Positions 10,230-21,877 of a stretch of DNA of 64,000 nt are shown here, piece after piece. Numbering within the stretch: position 1 is the first letter of the stretch; each line of letters opens with the position of its first letter. Source of the stretch: Sophora flavescens (Eukaryota; Streptophyta; Magnoliopsida; Fabales; Fabaceae); contig CM061069.1 in NCBI GenBank assembly GCA_030762895.1, positions 4,271,178 through 4,335,177 on the forward strand. The letters run 5' to 3'. The position numbers and the translations under genes are program-made. The notes beneath the pieces were generated by a model. That model was not told the DNA's origin. It worked only from the letters and a program-made list of their open reading frames with translations, and made no database searches.

Positions 10230-11678
10230 TATAAGGATCTTTTAATCCCTATATAGACTATTTTGACTGAAATTTAATATTTTTGATAATAAATTGATAT
10301 TTTTCATTTTTAAGGGACCAAGTGTGTCTTCGAATTTTTTTTTAGACACCAATTTGAATATTTACTTTAAAAAATAATTTGTATAATTAAGATACGAACT
10401 TCTGACCTATTAATTTTTCTTAATATTTATCATACTCGCATTAATTATATTATCAAATAATAACATTATATAATAAAAAATATTTTGAATGTAATTAATA
10501 TCATTGTCAAATTCTTTAATAATTCATTAATTACATGGTCAACCAATCATTAAAAGTGTTTTACTCTTATTATAACTTTAAAAGTCATACATAAGATGAT
10601 CTGTGAATGATTAACAGTATAATTTTTTTTATACTAACAATGTATCAAAATTAAACTCTTAATTAAAACTTTAAAAACAAAAGAAAATAGAAAAAGATAA
10701 ATAGATTATTTTTTTACCAAGGAAAGCCATTTAAAAGAATGAGTGTGCATTTTGAGGATATTTTAGTCCTTATAAAGAAAATTTTGAGTGACATTTGAGA
10801 TTTTTAAGAATCAAAATGATATTTTTCATTTTTAAGGGACCATTTGTGTCTTCAATTTTTTTTAGACATCAATTTGAACATTTACATTAAAAAATAATTT
10901 GTATAATTTAGATACAAACTTTTGACCTGTTAATTTTCTTAATATTTATCATATTCACATTAATTATATTATAAAATAATATTATTATATCATTAAAAAT
11001 ATTTTGTGTGTAATTAATATCATTGTTAAATTTCTTAATAATTCATTAGTTACATGGTTAACCAATCATTAAAAGTATCTTACTCTTATTATAACTTTAA
11101 AAGTCATACATAAGATGTTTCTGAATGATTAATAGTATAAAAAACTTTACACTAACAACGCATCAAAATGAAACTCTTGTACTCTCTCTAATAATATTCT
11201 TTTGCTAATAAAAAAATCAAAAATCAAAATGAAACTCTTAAAAAAACTTTAAAAACAAAAGAAAGTAAAATATAAATAGTACAATATTTTTACCAAAACC
11301 TAGTATGAATTATTAATCTAATATAATTGAATAAGCTTAAGTTATATGTACACATATTAAGGATATCCATTTAAGAGAATGAGAGTGCATTTTGAGGATA
11401 TTTTAGTCCCTATAAAGACCATTTTGACTGACATTTGAGATTTTTGATAATCAAAATCATATTTTTCATTTTTAAGGGACTAAGTGTGTCTTCGAATTTT
11501 TTTCAGACACCAATTTGAACATTTACTTTAAAAAATAGTTTGTGTAATTAAGATAAAAACTTTTGACCTATTATTTTCTTAATATTTATCATACTCACAT
11601 TAATTATATTATCAAATAATGATATTATATCAATAAAAAGATTTTGAATGTAATTAATATCATTGTTAATAAACTTCC
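10230..11678. repeat. AT-rich imperfect tandem repeats, ~0.53 and ~0.64 kb
   Basis: The landmark GGATATTTTAGTCCCTATAA recurs at about 10,231, 10,757 and 11,396, each time followed by TTTTTCATTTTTAAGGGACCA, GTGTCTTCGA, a poly-T run and GACACCAATTTGAACATTTA. Spacing is 526 and 639 bp. No coding signal or recognised element. Block B has three counterparts at about 47,765, 48,180 and 48,817. Confidence 0.8.
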
Positions 11679-13423
11679 ATTATATTATTTTCTAACTTAA
11701 CCTATGTCAATTAATTTCAACCATGGTTCATTCTTAAGCAATTAAACAAAACAATTTCCTCTCACTCACTCCCTCGTCTACACGGCTCACACACACCACT
11801 CCCACACTTAGACAAATTTCCTTTTCTTTCGGTTTCACTTTCTAAGTCATTTCTTCACAAAACACAAAGAACTTCATAGTGTTCTTTCTAAGTTCTTCAT
11901 CTCTCTTCAAGTTCTTCATCAAACTTCTTCATTTCAAGGTGAGGATCCTATTCCTCATCCTCTTAGCTTCATTAATCATCCATCAAACTTCCATTTTCAT
12001 CAGGTTTTCACAAATTCTATTTCCTAGATCTAGATTTTCAAATAATTCTAGAAAATCATAAAAAAAATTATAATTTTAATGTGAGATCAATTTCTATGAA
12101 CTCTATATGACATCTACTTTGATTATCTAAGAGCATGGAAGCAAAAGAATTTTCCTTCCTATTTTTCTCTACATGGACGAAACTATGTATGTTTAGGCAA
12201 ATGAAGTTTTGTTCAATTTTTAAAAGATGACACTTGATCTTACCTCTCTAATACATATATTTGTTATATCTAGAAGTTTGAAATCAAAAGTAACTCCTAG
12301 CCCAATTTTACTATGCTGGCCGAATCTTTGTTCATGTAGGCAAAATGAGTTTTCTTCAATCTTTAATTGGATAATGATTTGTATGAACTATCTAAGGTGT
12401 GTAGGGTCTAGATCCAAGAGTATGTGAGCAAAAAGAATTTGTAGCCTATTTTACTCTTTATGGCTGAAACCTTAACCAAGTGGTTAGAGTATTTGTTTCA
12501 TATTTTTGACTTGTAACAATTTATTTATGCTAGTTAAGACTCTAGTAACTACGATCCAAAAGATGGAGTTGAAAAAAATAACCCGAGCCTATTTTTGATA
12601 TGTTGGCCGAACCCTTGTCCTTGTGACTCTAGGTGGATTTTGTTTGATTAATTTATTTTTATGTGATTTGGTTGAAGGTTAACTGATAACCGTGGTGTAG
12701 TAACGAGGATCGGAAAGTTCGTGAATCCGTATATAAGTTTAGGTGGGAGAAAGAACCATTCCATCGTCAAAACGGATAAGTAGTATATAATTTATAATAA
12801 TGGTGTAGGACGACCTAAAACCTACTGGTGGTCAGGTAATCAACAAAACCAAAATCGTATTGGAAACTACTATGTAGTTCCAATGATGATTTGGGGATTC
12901 TAGGTTTATCGACGTTAGGATAATTTTAGAATATTCGATAATGTCTGACTTTATTATTATTGAACTATTTATGATGCACTGGTTAAGGTAATCTACTGTG
13001 TGTGACATTTTATTTTGTCTGAATATTTTATGATTAGTGTATTATGTATGATCTGCCTGGTTTAATAACATGATTAGTCGGCTTTTAGGCAAGGATATGT
13101 ATTATTTGGGAGATATTTGTGTGGGTGAGACAATGAATGTAACTTAGAGGTGCCTAGCCTAATTAAAGTGTTTAATAGATTATATGTGACATGGAATGTG
13201 TGTTGAGATTGTGATGGAAAGTTGAGGCACTAGGTAGTATCCGATGCGAGTCAGCGACATTCATATATATGCATGTTTGTTCACAGCCGTGTGAGTGGAA
13301 CACACGAGTTCAGGATATCCTGTGTTTGATACCGGATATTACGGGTGAGTGCCCTATGGATTTTGATGCCTAGGTAGACTACCGTAATACTCTTATAGTC
13401 TTTGACGCATTGTTCTGATTATC

Positions 13424-14244
13424 TGATATGATCCTAACAAGGAACATATATATTTTCGGATCTATCCTTGAGTGACCAAGCAAAATTGTAGAAGAAGATG
13501 AAATACAAAATTGGATAAGATGAGAAATGGGAGGTAGGCGCCACAAATCCAAGGGGATTTGATAAGCCAATGTGAGGTTCGCCACAAGAATCTTGGATTC
13601 TTGATAAGAACAAGGGTTGGCTCAATGAAGAACCCAAGAGAGAAAACACTCTCACAATTGGAATCAATCCAAAATGAACTCAAAGTTATTATTCATCATG
13701 TAATAGGTGTGTACATATAGCATAGGGAAGTAAAAACCAAAGGTCATCATAAGATGACATAAACTCCTAATAACTAGACATAACTCTCCACTAAGTGGTT
13801 ATTAAAAGAATATAACTATCCTACTTAAGAAAATAATAAAAGTGGTTCCATGACTTCTAAAGGAGTTACCTAGGCATGCAAGCCAAAGGTTGCTCTCCTT
13901 TGTAAGTTCCAAAAACGTGCCAGCCACCATTCATAATGGGACTTGCTCATTCATCAAGCTTAGTGTAGCCCAATTAACATATAACTTATTTAAGGTCCAA
14001 GAATTCGTATTAAACTTGCATCCCGTTTTTCACCATGATAGAAGCCGAATTTGGTCAATAGGCCTGAGATATGATTTGTAGATAATTCCCTAAGCTTTCC
14101 AACGCATCAAAGAATGAATCAATCGGAGATTCGTAGCTCAAGATCTTACCAAATCAAGCATACGGGTTCACCACAATGAAAATAAAATTTTCATCAAAAA
14201 TATTAATTTGGCCTCAAATTGGACATCATCCTTGGTTTGCATCA
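13424..14244 (-). repeat. 3' LTR of the nested mini-element
   Basis: 821 bp, bounded by TG/CA. The inner edge abuts a minus-strand polypurine tract (AAGAGGGGGGGAA, 14,245-14,257), so this is the 3' LTR in element orientation. Open frames within it on either strand are duplicated in the partner LTR and are not genes. Confidence 0.9.
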
Positions 14245-14300
14245 TTCCCCCCCTCTTGAAAAGAATTCGACCTCGAATTTATTGCCTTAAGGAGTCTTCT

Positions 14301-15206
14301 TTATCCTCCGGGTTCAAACACAACTCTTTTGAATCCATGGGGCACCTCTCTTGGAATTGTTTCTTCAACTTCCTTCAAAATAGAGTCATCACCTCTAGGC
14401 AAAGAGTTTGCATTAGTAGTCAAACAAGCATCTTTACATAGAAAGATATGTATAGGCTGCCTTGCCAACATTGCTCCCTTCACCTTATTTTCCTTTATAG
14501 GAAGACTCTCAATTCTTCTTTCAACCTTTGCCTCAATTTTTTTCTTTTTATTTTCCCCTTCAAAAAATGCAGTCTCCACCTTTTTCTCAACATCGTTTTC
14601 ATTCTGTTTGTTTTCCTCCATTCCCTTTTCTTATACCTTTTTCTCATGGCTTTCTTTTTTTATTACTTCTCCTTCTTTGCTTTCCTCATTCACCGAACAC
14701 TCTTCTTTTATTGTTTTCTCAATCATTCTTTTTCTCTCACTCTCTCCTTTCAAGTACATTTGATCTTCATACACTTGTTTTGGTGACAATGATCCAAGAG
14801 TAATTTTACGATTATTAAATACAAATGAGTACCTATTGTTGTAGACATCATATTTCGCTTCTCGTTCAGCTCTCCAAGGACGCCCAAGTACCAAGTGCCT
14901 TGTTTCTATAGGCACCACATCACATAACACCTCATCCTCATATCTCCCAATCCGGAATGGCACTCGTACTTGTTTGTTCACCATCACGTCACCGAAATCA
15001 CTAAACTCCGGGATGCTCCAAATGACATATGGTTGTGGATGCTCTAGAAGAGGAAGTCCCAACTTTTTCACCATGGTGGTACTAGCTAGGTTGATGTAAC
15101 CCTTTCTATCAATGACCAAGCTACATATCTTGTCCTTCACATAGCATCTAGAATAGAACAGATCCTCCATTTTCTTGGCATCATTTTTCTTCATTAGTGA
15201 CTCCAT
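14301..15206 (-). pseudogene. Defective retroelement protease-region fragment
   Basis: From the ATG at 15,206 the minus strand encodes 191 aa resembling the protease and linker region of Ty3/gypsy polyproteins: DLFYSRCYVKDKICSLVID, then KKLGLPLLEHPQPY, VNKQVRVPFRIGRYEDEVLC, HLVLGRPW and KITLGSLSPKQVYED. The active-site region reads VIDRKGYINLAST where related copies have D-G-G followed by S/T, so catalysis looks lost. A stop near 14,631 is followed in frame by a Lys/Glu-rich linker to 14,301 (ARQPIHIFLCKDACL, EEVEETIPREVPHGF), the segment that normally precedes RT. RT itself is absent; the polypurine tract follows almost directly. The Lys/Glu-rich antisense gives Phe/Ser-rich spurious frames on the plus strand. 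Confidence 0.75.
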
Positions 15207-15282
15207 GAAGAACCCACTAAGAAAAATTCAAACTTCCGAAAAAAATTGAAAAAACAAAATCATAAGTCACTCTAGGAAGGAT

Positions 15283-15298
15283 GGCTCTAGATACCAAA
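15283..15298 (-). other. Primer binding site of the nested element
   Basis: Directly inside the 5' LTR, the minus strand reads TTTGGTATCTAGAGCC, close to the initiator-Met tRNA complement TGGTATCAGAGC with one extra base. Confidence 0.6.
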
Positions 15299-16119
15299 TG
15301 ATATGATCCTAACAAGGAACATATATATTTTCGGATCTATCCTTGAGTGACCAAGCAAAATTGTAGAAGAAGATGAAATACAAAATTGGATAAGATGAGA
15401 AATGGGAGGTAGGCGCCACAAATCCAAGGGGATTTGATAAGCCAATGTGAGGTTCGCCACAAGAATCTTGGATTCTTGATAAGAACAAGGGTTGGCTCAA
15501 TGAAGAACCCAAGAGAGAAAACACTCTCACAATTGGAATCAATCCAAAATGAACTCAAAGTTATTATTCATCATGTAATAGGTGTGTACATATAGCATAG
15601 GGAAGTAAAAACCAAAGGTCATCATAAGATGACATAAACTCCTAATAACTAGACATAACTCTCCACTAAGTGGTTATTAAAAGAATATAACTATCCTACT
15701 TAAGAAAATAATAAAAGTGGTTCCATGACTTCTAAAGGAGCTACCTAGGCATGCAAGCCAAAGGTTGCTCTCCTTTTTAAGTTCCAAAAACGTGCCAGCC
15801 ACCATTCATAATGGGACTTGCTCATTCATCAAGCTTAGTGTAGCCCAATTAACATATAACTTATTTAAGGTCCAAGAATTCGTATTAAACTTGCATCCCG
15901 TTTTTCACCATGATAGAAGCCGAATTTGGTCAAGAGGCCTGAGATATGATTTGTAGATAATTCCCTAAGCTTTCCAACGCATCAAAGAATGAATCAATCG
16001 GAGATTCGTAGCTCAAGATCTTACCAAATCAAGCATACGGGTTCACCACAATGAAAATAAAATTTTCATCAAAAATATTAATTTGGCCTCAAATTGGACA
16101 TCATCCTTGGTTTGCATCA
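15299..16119 (-). repeat. 5' LTR of the nested mini-element
   Basis: 821 bp, nearly identical to 13,424-14,244. Differences seen: GAGCTACC versus GAGTTACC, CCTTTTTAAG versus CCTTTGTAAG, and TCAAGAGG versus TCAATAGG. Confidence 0.9.
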
Positions 16120-16912
16120 TAATCCTATCAATGATAGAGGTACTTTGTATTCTGTGCTTATTGTGTTATTTCCGATGGGGGAATAATGATGCACACTGTG
16201 CAGAATACACTATTCCTTACTAGAGATAAGGGAATAGGGGCGCACCGAGTTCTTGGCACCGGACCATCGGGACTACATAGTAATGTGACAGGAGTAGAGA
16301 TGGCTACGTCAGCATAAAAGGTTTAATTGCATGAGATTAAGGGTAGAGGATAATATCTTAAATGAAGGATGATTGTTAGTTATGTGTGATGCATGTCTTT
16401 GACTGTTATTATATTAATGTTCTATGATTCTTTTCCGCTTATGATGATCGAATTATTTCTTATCTCCCTATTTCTGTATTTTGGTGTATGTCCACTTTAT
16501 TCCATTAGAAGACTCTATGGAGGAACCCGTTGCTGAGGAGTTGGATGGAACTCCATATGAATAGGATGCTGGCGGACGAGCTGTGGATTCTAACGATATA
16601 GTGTAGTGAGTTTAGGGCCAGTGTGTCTTATAAGACGTTTTATTTTCCGCTAATTATAACTAGTTTGTATAATTAATTACCCAGGAGGGATCCTACTGAT
16701 AGGATACCCTAAATAGTGTTTTGGATTGTAATGGATACATATGAGTGTGTTTATATAATATAACAATGGTGTGTTTAACTTTCAGAAGTGTATGTGTGAT
16801 GTTTAAATTTTTAATTTCTTCGTATTTTCAGGTTATGTTAACGTTAAGAACGTGAGTAAGTTTAAATAAATAATTAATGGCACAACGGGGCACAACGGGG
16901 TGTCTCATTTGG

Positions 16913-16922
16913 TGGTATCAGA
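16913..16922 (+). other. Primer binding site of element C
   Basis: TGGTATCAGA lies 5 bp after the LTR end and matches the first ten bases of the initiator-Met tRNA complement, the usual primer for chromoviruses. Confidence 0.75.
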
Positions 16923-17131
16923 TTAGTTTGGTTCTGATCACACTATAGTTTAGGATGTTGTTACTGGTCGTGTCTAGTTGAATCCATATCGGATATTGAC
17001 TATGTTGAGAAGTTGGGTAATGAGTCTGAACGCGATAACGAACATTTATATGACATATAGTATTTATATTCCAACTTAATGTGGTATTATATGTCATATT
17101 AATGTGAGCTGATGATTTCCTTAACAGGATC

Positions 17132-18330
17132 ATGGCTAGAGGTAGAGGACGTGGTATAAGTGGTGATGATGGATCACCCGAGAGAATTGCTAGAGGCAGC
17201 AATGGTGAAAGAGACCATATCGAAAGTGGAGGAGAGTCAGTTGAGACTCTCAAGACTATCAGGGATTTAGTTATCGCTATGCTACAACAGACACAACAGA
17301 ACACAGAGATGTTGCAAATGACCAAAGAGCAACAAGAACTACAAAATCAGAGAAAAACTGCAGAAGCTGAGGATGCAGGAATGAATACTTTCCTGAAGGG
17401 GAAGCCATCACCGTTTCAGGGAGATTATGACCCAGAAAAGGCAGAGTGGTGGGTACAAGACTTAGAGAAGATATTCAGTACCATGCGCTGCAGAGAGGAT
17501 AGGAAGGTGACTTATCCAGCCTTCATGCTGACATGAGGAGCAGAGTCTTGGTGGAGAGGCAAGAGAAGGTTACTAGAAGCAGAGGGCAGACTGATCTACT
17601 GGCAATTATTTCATGACTGTTTCCTCGAGAAGTATTTTCCGCACTAGTCTAACGCGAGACTATTGGGGATTATGCGTCACGCTTTGAGACTCTGATTCCG
17701 ATTTCGGAGTTCTACTCGAGATATCCAGACGAGGATTGGCAGTGTAGAAAGTTCGAGGAAGGACTGTGACAAGAACTATAGAGAGCAATAGTGTCTTTCG
17801 ATATCCAGAGTTTTCCGGAGCTGGTTGAGAGATGCAGTGCCATAGAAAGCATAGATCTTAGGCAAGATGTTGAGCAGAGGCATCATAGGAGTGGAGGTCC
17901 TATCCGATCAGGTCTTCGGTGGATAGAAGGTAGTGGTTCTTAGGGGAGATAGGGACCATATACCAGACCAGTGCAGGAAGTTACATCAGCACCAGTTGCT
18001 ACAGCACAAGTGGTTGGAGCGGGCTAGCAGCAGCAAGGCTTAGTTTGTTTGAGATGTGGAGATCCGCATTATCAGTGGGATTTCAGAGAGAGACCTGGTT
18101 GTTTCCACTGCAGGAAACCAGGTTATATGGCTCGGGATTGTAGACAACGGGTTATGCAGCAGCCGGTCGCTGCTGGTAGAGGAGCTGGAGGTTACAGTGG
18201 TGAAGTTGGAAGAGGAGTTCCAGCAACAGGCTAGCAGATGGCCATGCCTCAGGTCACTGGGAGAGTGTTTACGGTGAAGGGAGTTGAATCCTCTCAACCT
18301 GCAGATCTCATAGAAGGTATGTGTGATTTT
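17132..18330 (+). pseudogene. Broken gag of element C
   Basis: The ATG at 17,132 follows the leader and opens a 134-aa frame: a Gly/Arg-rich start (MARGRGRGISGDDG), a Gln-rich coiled-coil-like stretch, then the retrotransposon gag domain (KPSPFQGDYDPEKAEWWVQD). The frame stops at ~17,536; the domain continues with SWWRGKRRLLEAEGRLIYW and FLEKYFP through several further stops. CCHC knuckle remnants occur at ~18,045-18,160 (CLRCGDPHYQWDF and CFHCRKPGYMARDC, the latter with Tyr where His is expected). A protease start (GRVFTVKGVESSQPADLIEG) appears near 18,260-18,315 and then homology is lost. Cannot make a working capsid protein. Confidence 0.8.
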
Positions 18331-18771
18331 GATATAATCCGGAATAGTGGAATACACTCAAAGGAACTAAGACTGTGATTGGATACAGTGAGTAGGAAGT
18401 TAAGGTAGTATTGATTGTGGTGTAAATTGTGGAAGTTAGATGTTGAAATAAGGTTTTCTAGTGGATTAGTATTAAGAAGAGGAAAATGATTAAGTTTAAA
18501 TTGTGCCCTTCAAGGATGATAGATTAAGATGAACAATTAAGGACAGTGAACATAATGTAGTGATGGATGGTTTCGAAGATAAATAGAACGATATAAGGAT
18601 GAATTCTGTTATGGAGTTACCAATGTTAATTAGGGGGCAGACAGCAATGGAAAATACAATGTAAGATCTTTAGATTAAGACCATATTACAAGATGATGTC
18701 TAGTTTCGAATCGTGAATTCCTGATGTACGTAAATTCCGAGGACGAAATTTTTTTCTAAGTGGGGTAGTAA
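18331..18771 (+). other. 3' untranslated remnant and polypurine tract of element C
   Basis: No coding signal. The end reads CCGAGGACGAAATTTTTTTC then TAAGTGGGGTAGTAA, directly before the 3' LTR. Element D has nearly the same ending at 36,540-36,573 (GAGGACGAAATTTTTT, ATGGGGTAGTAA), and both share an upstream GTAAGATCTT..ATTAAGA..TGTCTAGTTTCGA block, marking them as relatives. Confidence 0.75.
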
Positions 18772-21700
18772 TGTAACACCCTATTTTTTTTGTTTACGTG
18801 TTATTACTGGTAAAAATATAATTATTTATATTTTCATATGAGACCAAGAAAATGATATTTTGATAAAACAAAATCATATTCATACTCTGTCTTATGGTAA
18901 AGGGTTACGATGAAATTTTGGGTTTAAAACTCAGACGGAAACCCGTCTGCATTTTCTCTAACAGTAAAATATTACAGAGCAGAAAACCTAATTTTGATTT
19001 GAGAACGAAATTGTTAGATTTTATATCCCGTTTCAGACCACTTTGGTTATTTTGAAAATTTTCGCTCCGAAATGAAATATTATATTTTATTCTTGCGTAA
19101 AATCTAAATCGGGTAAACGGCGAAGTCGGAAACGGAACTGCAGAGACAGAACCGGACACCGGAGGAGCTGAGTCATGGGGTGAGTCACCACCATGACTCA
19201 CGAAGAATTTATGAAGCATTTAATGCAAGTAATCATGCCTCTTAGGTGAAATGACCAAAATACCCTTAACATAACCTTTCCTAGTTAAATGTTAACCATG
19301 GTTAAGGCAAGTCATGAACAAGTTGGCTTCTTCTTCCTCCTTTGTGGTGGAAAACTCAGTCAACACCTCCCTCACTCATTCACCTCACAATTTTGCCTAG
19401 CTAATGATGAAGACTAAGCCTAGTTAAGTATTATATTATTTTCTAAATTAACCTATGTCAATTAATTTCAACCATCGTTCATTCTTAAGCAATTAAACAA
19501 AACAATTTCCTCTCACTCACTCCCTCACCTACATGGCTCACACACACCACTCCCACACTTAGACAAATTTCCTTTTCTTTCTATTTCACATTCTAAGTCA
19601 TTTCTTCACAAAACATAAAGAACTTCATAGCGCTCTTGCTAAGTTCTTCATCTCTCTTCAAGTTCTTCATCAAACTTCTTCATTTCAAGGTGAGGATCAT
19701 ATTCCTCATCCTCTTAGCTTCATTAATCATCCATCAAACTTCCATTTTCATCAAGTTTTTACAAATTCCAATCCCTAGATCTAGATTTTCAAATAATTCT
19801 AGAAAAATCATTTTAATGTGAGATCAATTTCTATGAACTCTATATGGTTTCTACTTTGATTACTAAGAGCGTGGAAGCAAAAGAATTTTCCTTCCTATTT
19901 TTCTCTATATGGCCGAAACTATGTATGTTTAGACAAATGAAGTTTTGTTCAATTTTTAAAAGATGACACTTGATATTACCTCTCTAATACCTCTAGTTGT
20001 TATATCTAGAAGTTTGAAATCAAAAGAAACTCCTAGCCCTATTTTACTACGTTGGTCAAATCTATGTTCATGTAGGCAAAATGTGTTTTCTTCAATCTTT
20101 AAGGTGTGTAGGTTCTAGATCCAAGAGTATGTGAGCAAAAGGAATTTCTAGCCTATTTTACTCTTTATGGCCGAAACCCTAACCAAGTGGTTAGAGTATT
20201 TTGTTTCATATTTTTGACTTGCAACAATTTATCTATGCTCGTTAAGACTCTAGTAACTACGATCCAAAAGATGGAGTTGAGAAAATAACCCAAGCCTATT
20301 TTTGATATGTTGGTCGAACCATAGTCCTTGTGACTCTAGGTGGATTTTGTTTGATTGATTTATTTTTATGAGATATGGTTGAAGGTTAACTGATAACCGT
20401 GGTGTAGTAACGAGGATTGGAAAGTTCGTGAATCTGGAGATAAGTTCAGGTGGGAGAAATAACCATTCCATCGTCGGAACATATAAGTAGTATATAATAT
20501 ATAATAATGGTGTAGGGCGACCTAAATCCTACTAGTGGTCAAGTAATCGACAATATCAAAATCGTATTGGAAACTACTCTGTAGTTCCAATGATGATGTG
20601 GCGATTGTAGGTTTATCGTCGTTAGGATAATTTTAGAATATTCGATGATGTCTGACTTTATTATTATTGAACTATTTATGATGCACTGGTTGAGGTAATC
20701 TACTGTGTGTGATGTTTTATTTTGTGTGAATATTTTATGATTAGTGTATTATGTATGATATGCCTGGTTTAATAACATGATTAGTCGGCTTTTCGGCAAG
20801 GATATGTATTATTCGGGAGAGATTTGTGTGGGTGAGAGAATGAATGTAACTTAGAGGTGCCTAGCCTAATTAAAGTGTTTAATAGATGAGATGTGACATG
20901 GAATATGTGTTAAGATTGTGATGGAAGGTTGAGGCACTAGGTAGTATCCGATGCGAGTCGGTGAGATTCATATATATGCATGTTTGTTCACAGTCGTGTG
21001 AGTGGAACACACGAGGTCAGGATATCCTATGTTGGATACCGGATATTGCAGGTGAGTGCCCTACGGATGTTGATGCCGAGGTAGACTACCGTAATTCTCT
21101 TTTAGTCTTTGACATGTTGTTCTGATTATCCTATCAATGATAGAGGTACTATCTATTATGTGCTTATTGTGCTATTTCCGATGGGGGAATAGTGACACAC
21201 TTGTGCTGAATGCACTATTCCATATTTGCACCGGACCGTCGGGACTACTGACTAAAGTGACAGGAGTAGAGATGGCCACGTCAGCATAAAAGGTTTAGTT
21301 GCATGAGATTAAGGGTAGAGGATAATATCATAAATGAAAGATGATTGTTAGTTATGGTGATGCATGTCTTTGACTGTTATTATATTTATGTGCTATGATT
21401 CTTTTCCGCTTATCATGATAGAATTGTTTCTTATCTCCCTGTTTATGTCTTTTGGTGTATGTCCACTTTATTACATTAGAAGACTCTATGGAGGAACTTG
21501 TTGCCGAGGAGTTGGATGGAACTCCATATGAATCAGATGTTGGTGGACGAGCTGTAGATTCTAATGATATAGTGTTGTGAGTTTAGGGCAGTGATTCTTA
21601 TAAGACGTTGTATTTTCCGCTAATTATAAACAGTTTGTATAATTAAGTACCTGTGAGGGATCCTACTGATTGGATACCCTAAACAGTGTTTTCGATTGTA

Positions 21701-21877
21701 ATGGATAAATATGAGTGTGTTTATGTAATATACCAATGGTGTGTTTAACTTTCAAAAGTGTAAGTGTGGTGTTTAAGTTTTTAATTTCTTCATATTTTCG
21801 GGTTATGTTAATGTTAAGAACACGAGTAAGTTTAAATAAATAATGAATGAAACAACGGGGCACAACGGGGTGTTTCA
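18772..21877 (+). repeat. 3' LTR of element C (3.1 kb)
   Basis: Starts TGTAACACCCTATTTT and ends CACAACGGGGTGTTTCA. The first 650 bp have no copy in the 5' LTR. Positions 20,296-20,669 correspond to the LTR module (TTTTGATATGTTGG to TTATTATTATTGAA) that forms part of every monomer of the 49,871-62,672 array. Small open frames are non-coding. Confidence 0.85.

Larger units (their letters stand above)
13424..16119 (-). mobile_element. Young non-autonomous Ty3/gypsy mini-element nested in the C LTR
   Basis: Two 821-bp LTRs (13,424-14,244 and 15,299-16,119) flank a 1,054-bp interior. LTRs begin TGATATGATCC and end TTTGCATCA. Flanks are TTATC (13,419-13,423) and TAATC (16,120-16,124), a 5-bp target duplication with one mismatch; the empty site is preserved in the 3' LTR at ~21,121-21,133 (GATTATCCTATC). 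I counted about three differences between the LTRs, so insertion was recent. The interior holds only a protease-region fragment on the minus strand; gag, RT, RNase H and integrase are absent. Confidence 0.9.
11679..16907 (+). repeat. 5' LTR of element C, truncated and interrupted
   Basis: Homology to the 3' LTR starts at 11,679 (matching 19,430) and ends at GGGGTGTCTCA (16,907). Position 11,679 is an abrupt joint with the AT-rich block; 3' LTR positions 18,772-19,429 have no counterpart. After removing the nested element (13,424-16,119 plus one target copy), 2.53 kb of LTR remain against 2.45 kb in the matching part of the 3' LTR. The same truncated edge recurs at 48,957. Confidence 0.85.
11679..21877 (+). 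mobile_element. Element C: non-autonomous Tekay/Del-like Ty3/gypsy element
   Basis: The layout is 5' LTR (11,679-16,907, 5'-truncated and carrying a nested insertion), primer site, ~1.86-kb internal region with only a broken gag and the first bases of protease, polypurine tract, and full 3' LTR (18,772-21,877). LTRs start TGTAACACCC and end in CA, as in plant chromoviruses. RT, RNase H and integrase are missing, so movement would have needed a helper. The first ~650 bp of the 5' LTR are replaced by block A, so the target duplication cannot be checked. Confidence 0.8.

Noticed and set aside
5090..10230. Helitron or Pack-MULE ends around block A
   Set aside because: Gene capture suggests such an element, but I could not identify convincing terminal inverted repeats, a 9-bp target duplication, or a 3' CTRR hairpin at matching positions in A and B, so no family is assigned.
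13379..13683. Overlapping 68-77-aa minus-strand frames, duplicated at 15,309-15,558
   Set aside because: They are exact duplicates because they lie in the two LTRs of the mini-element; three overlapping frames and no domain.
14329..14803. Phe/Ser-rich plus-strand frames suggesting membrane proteins
   Set aside because: They are the antisense of a Lys/Glu-rich linker in the mini-element protease fragment.
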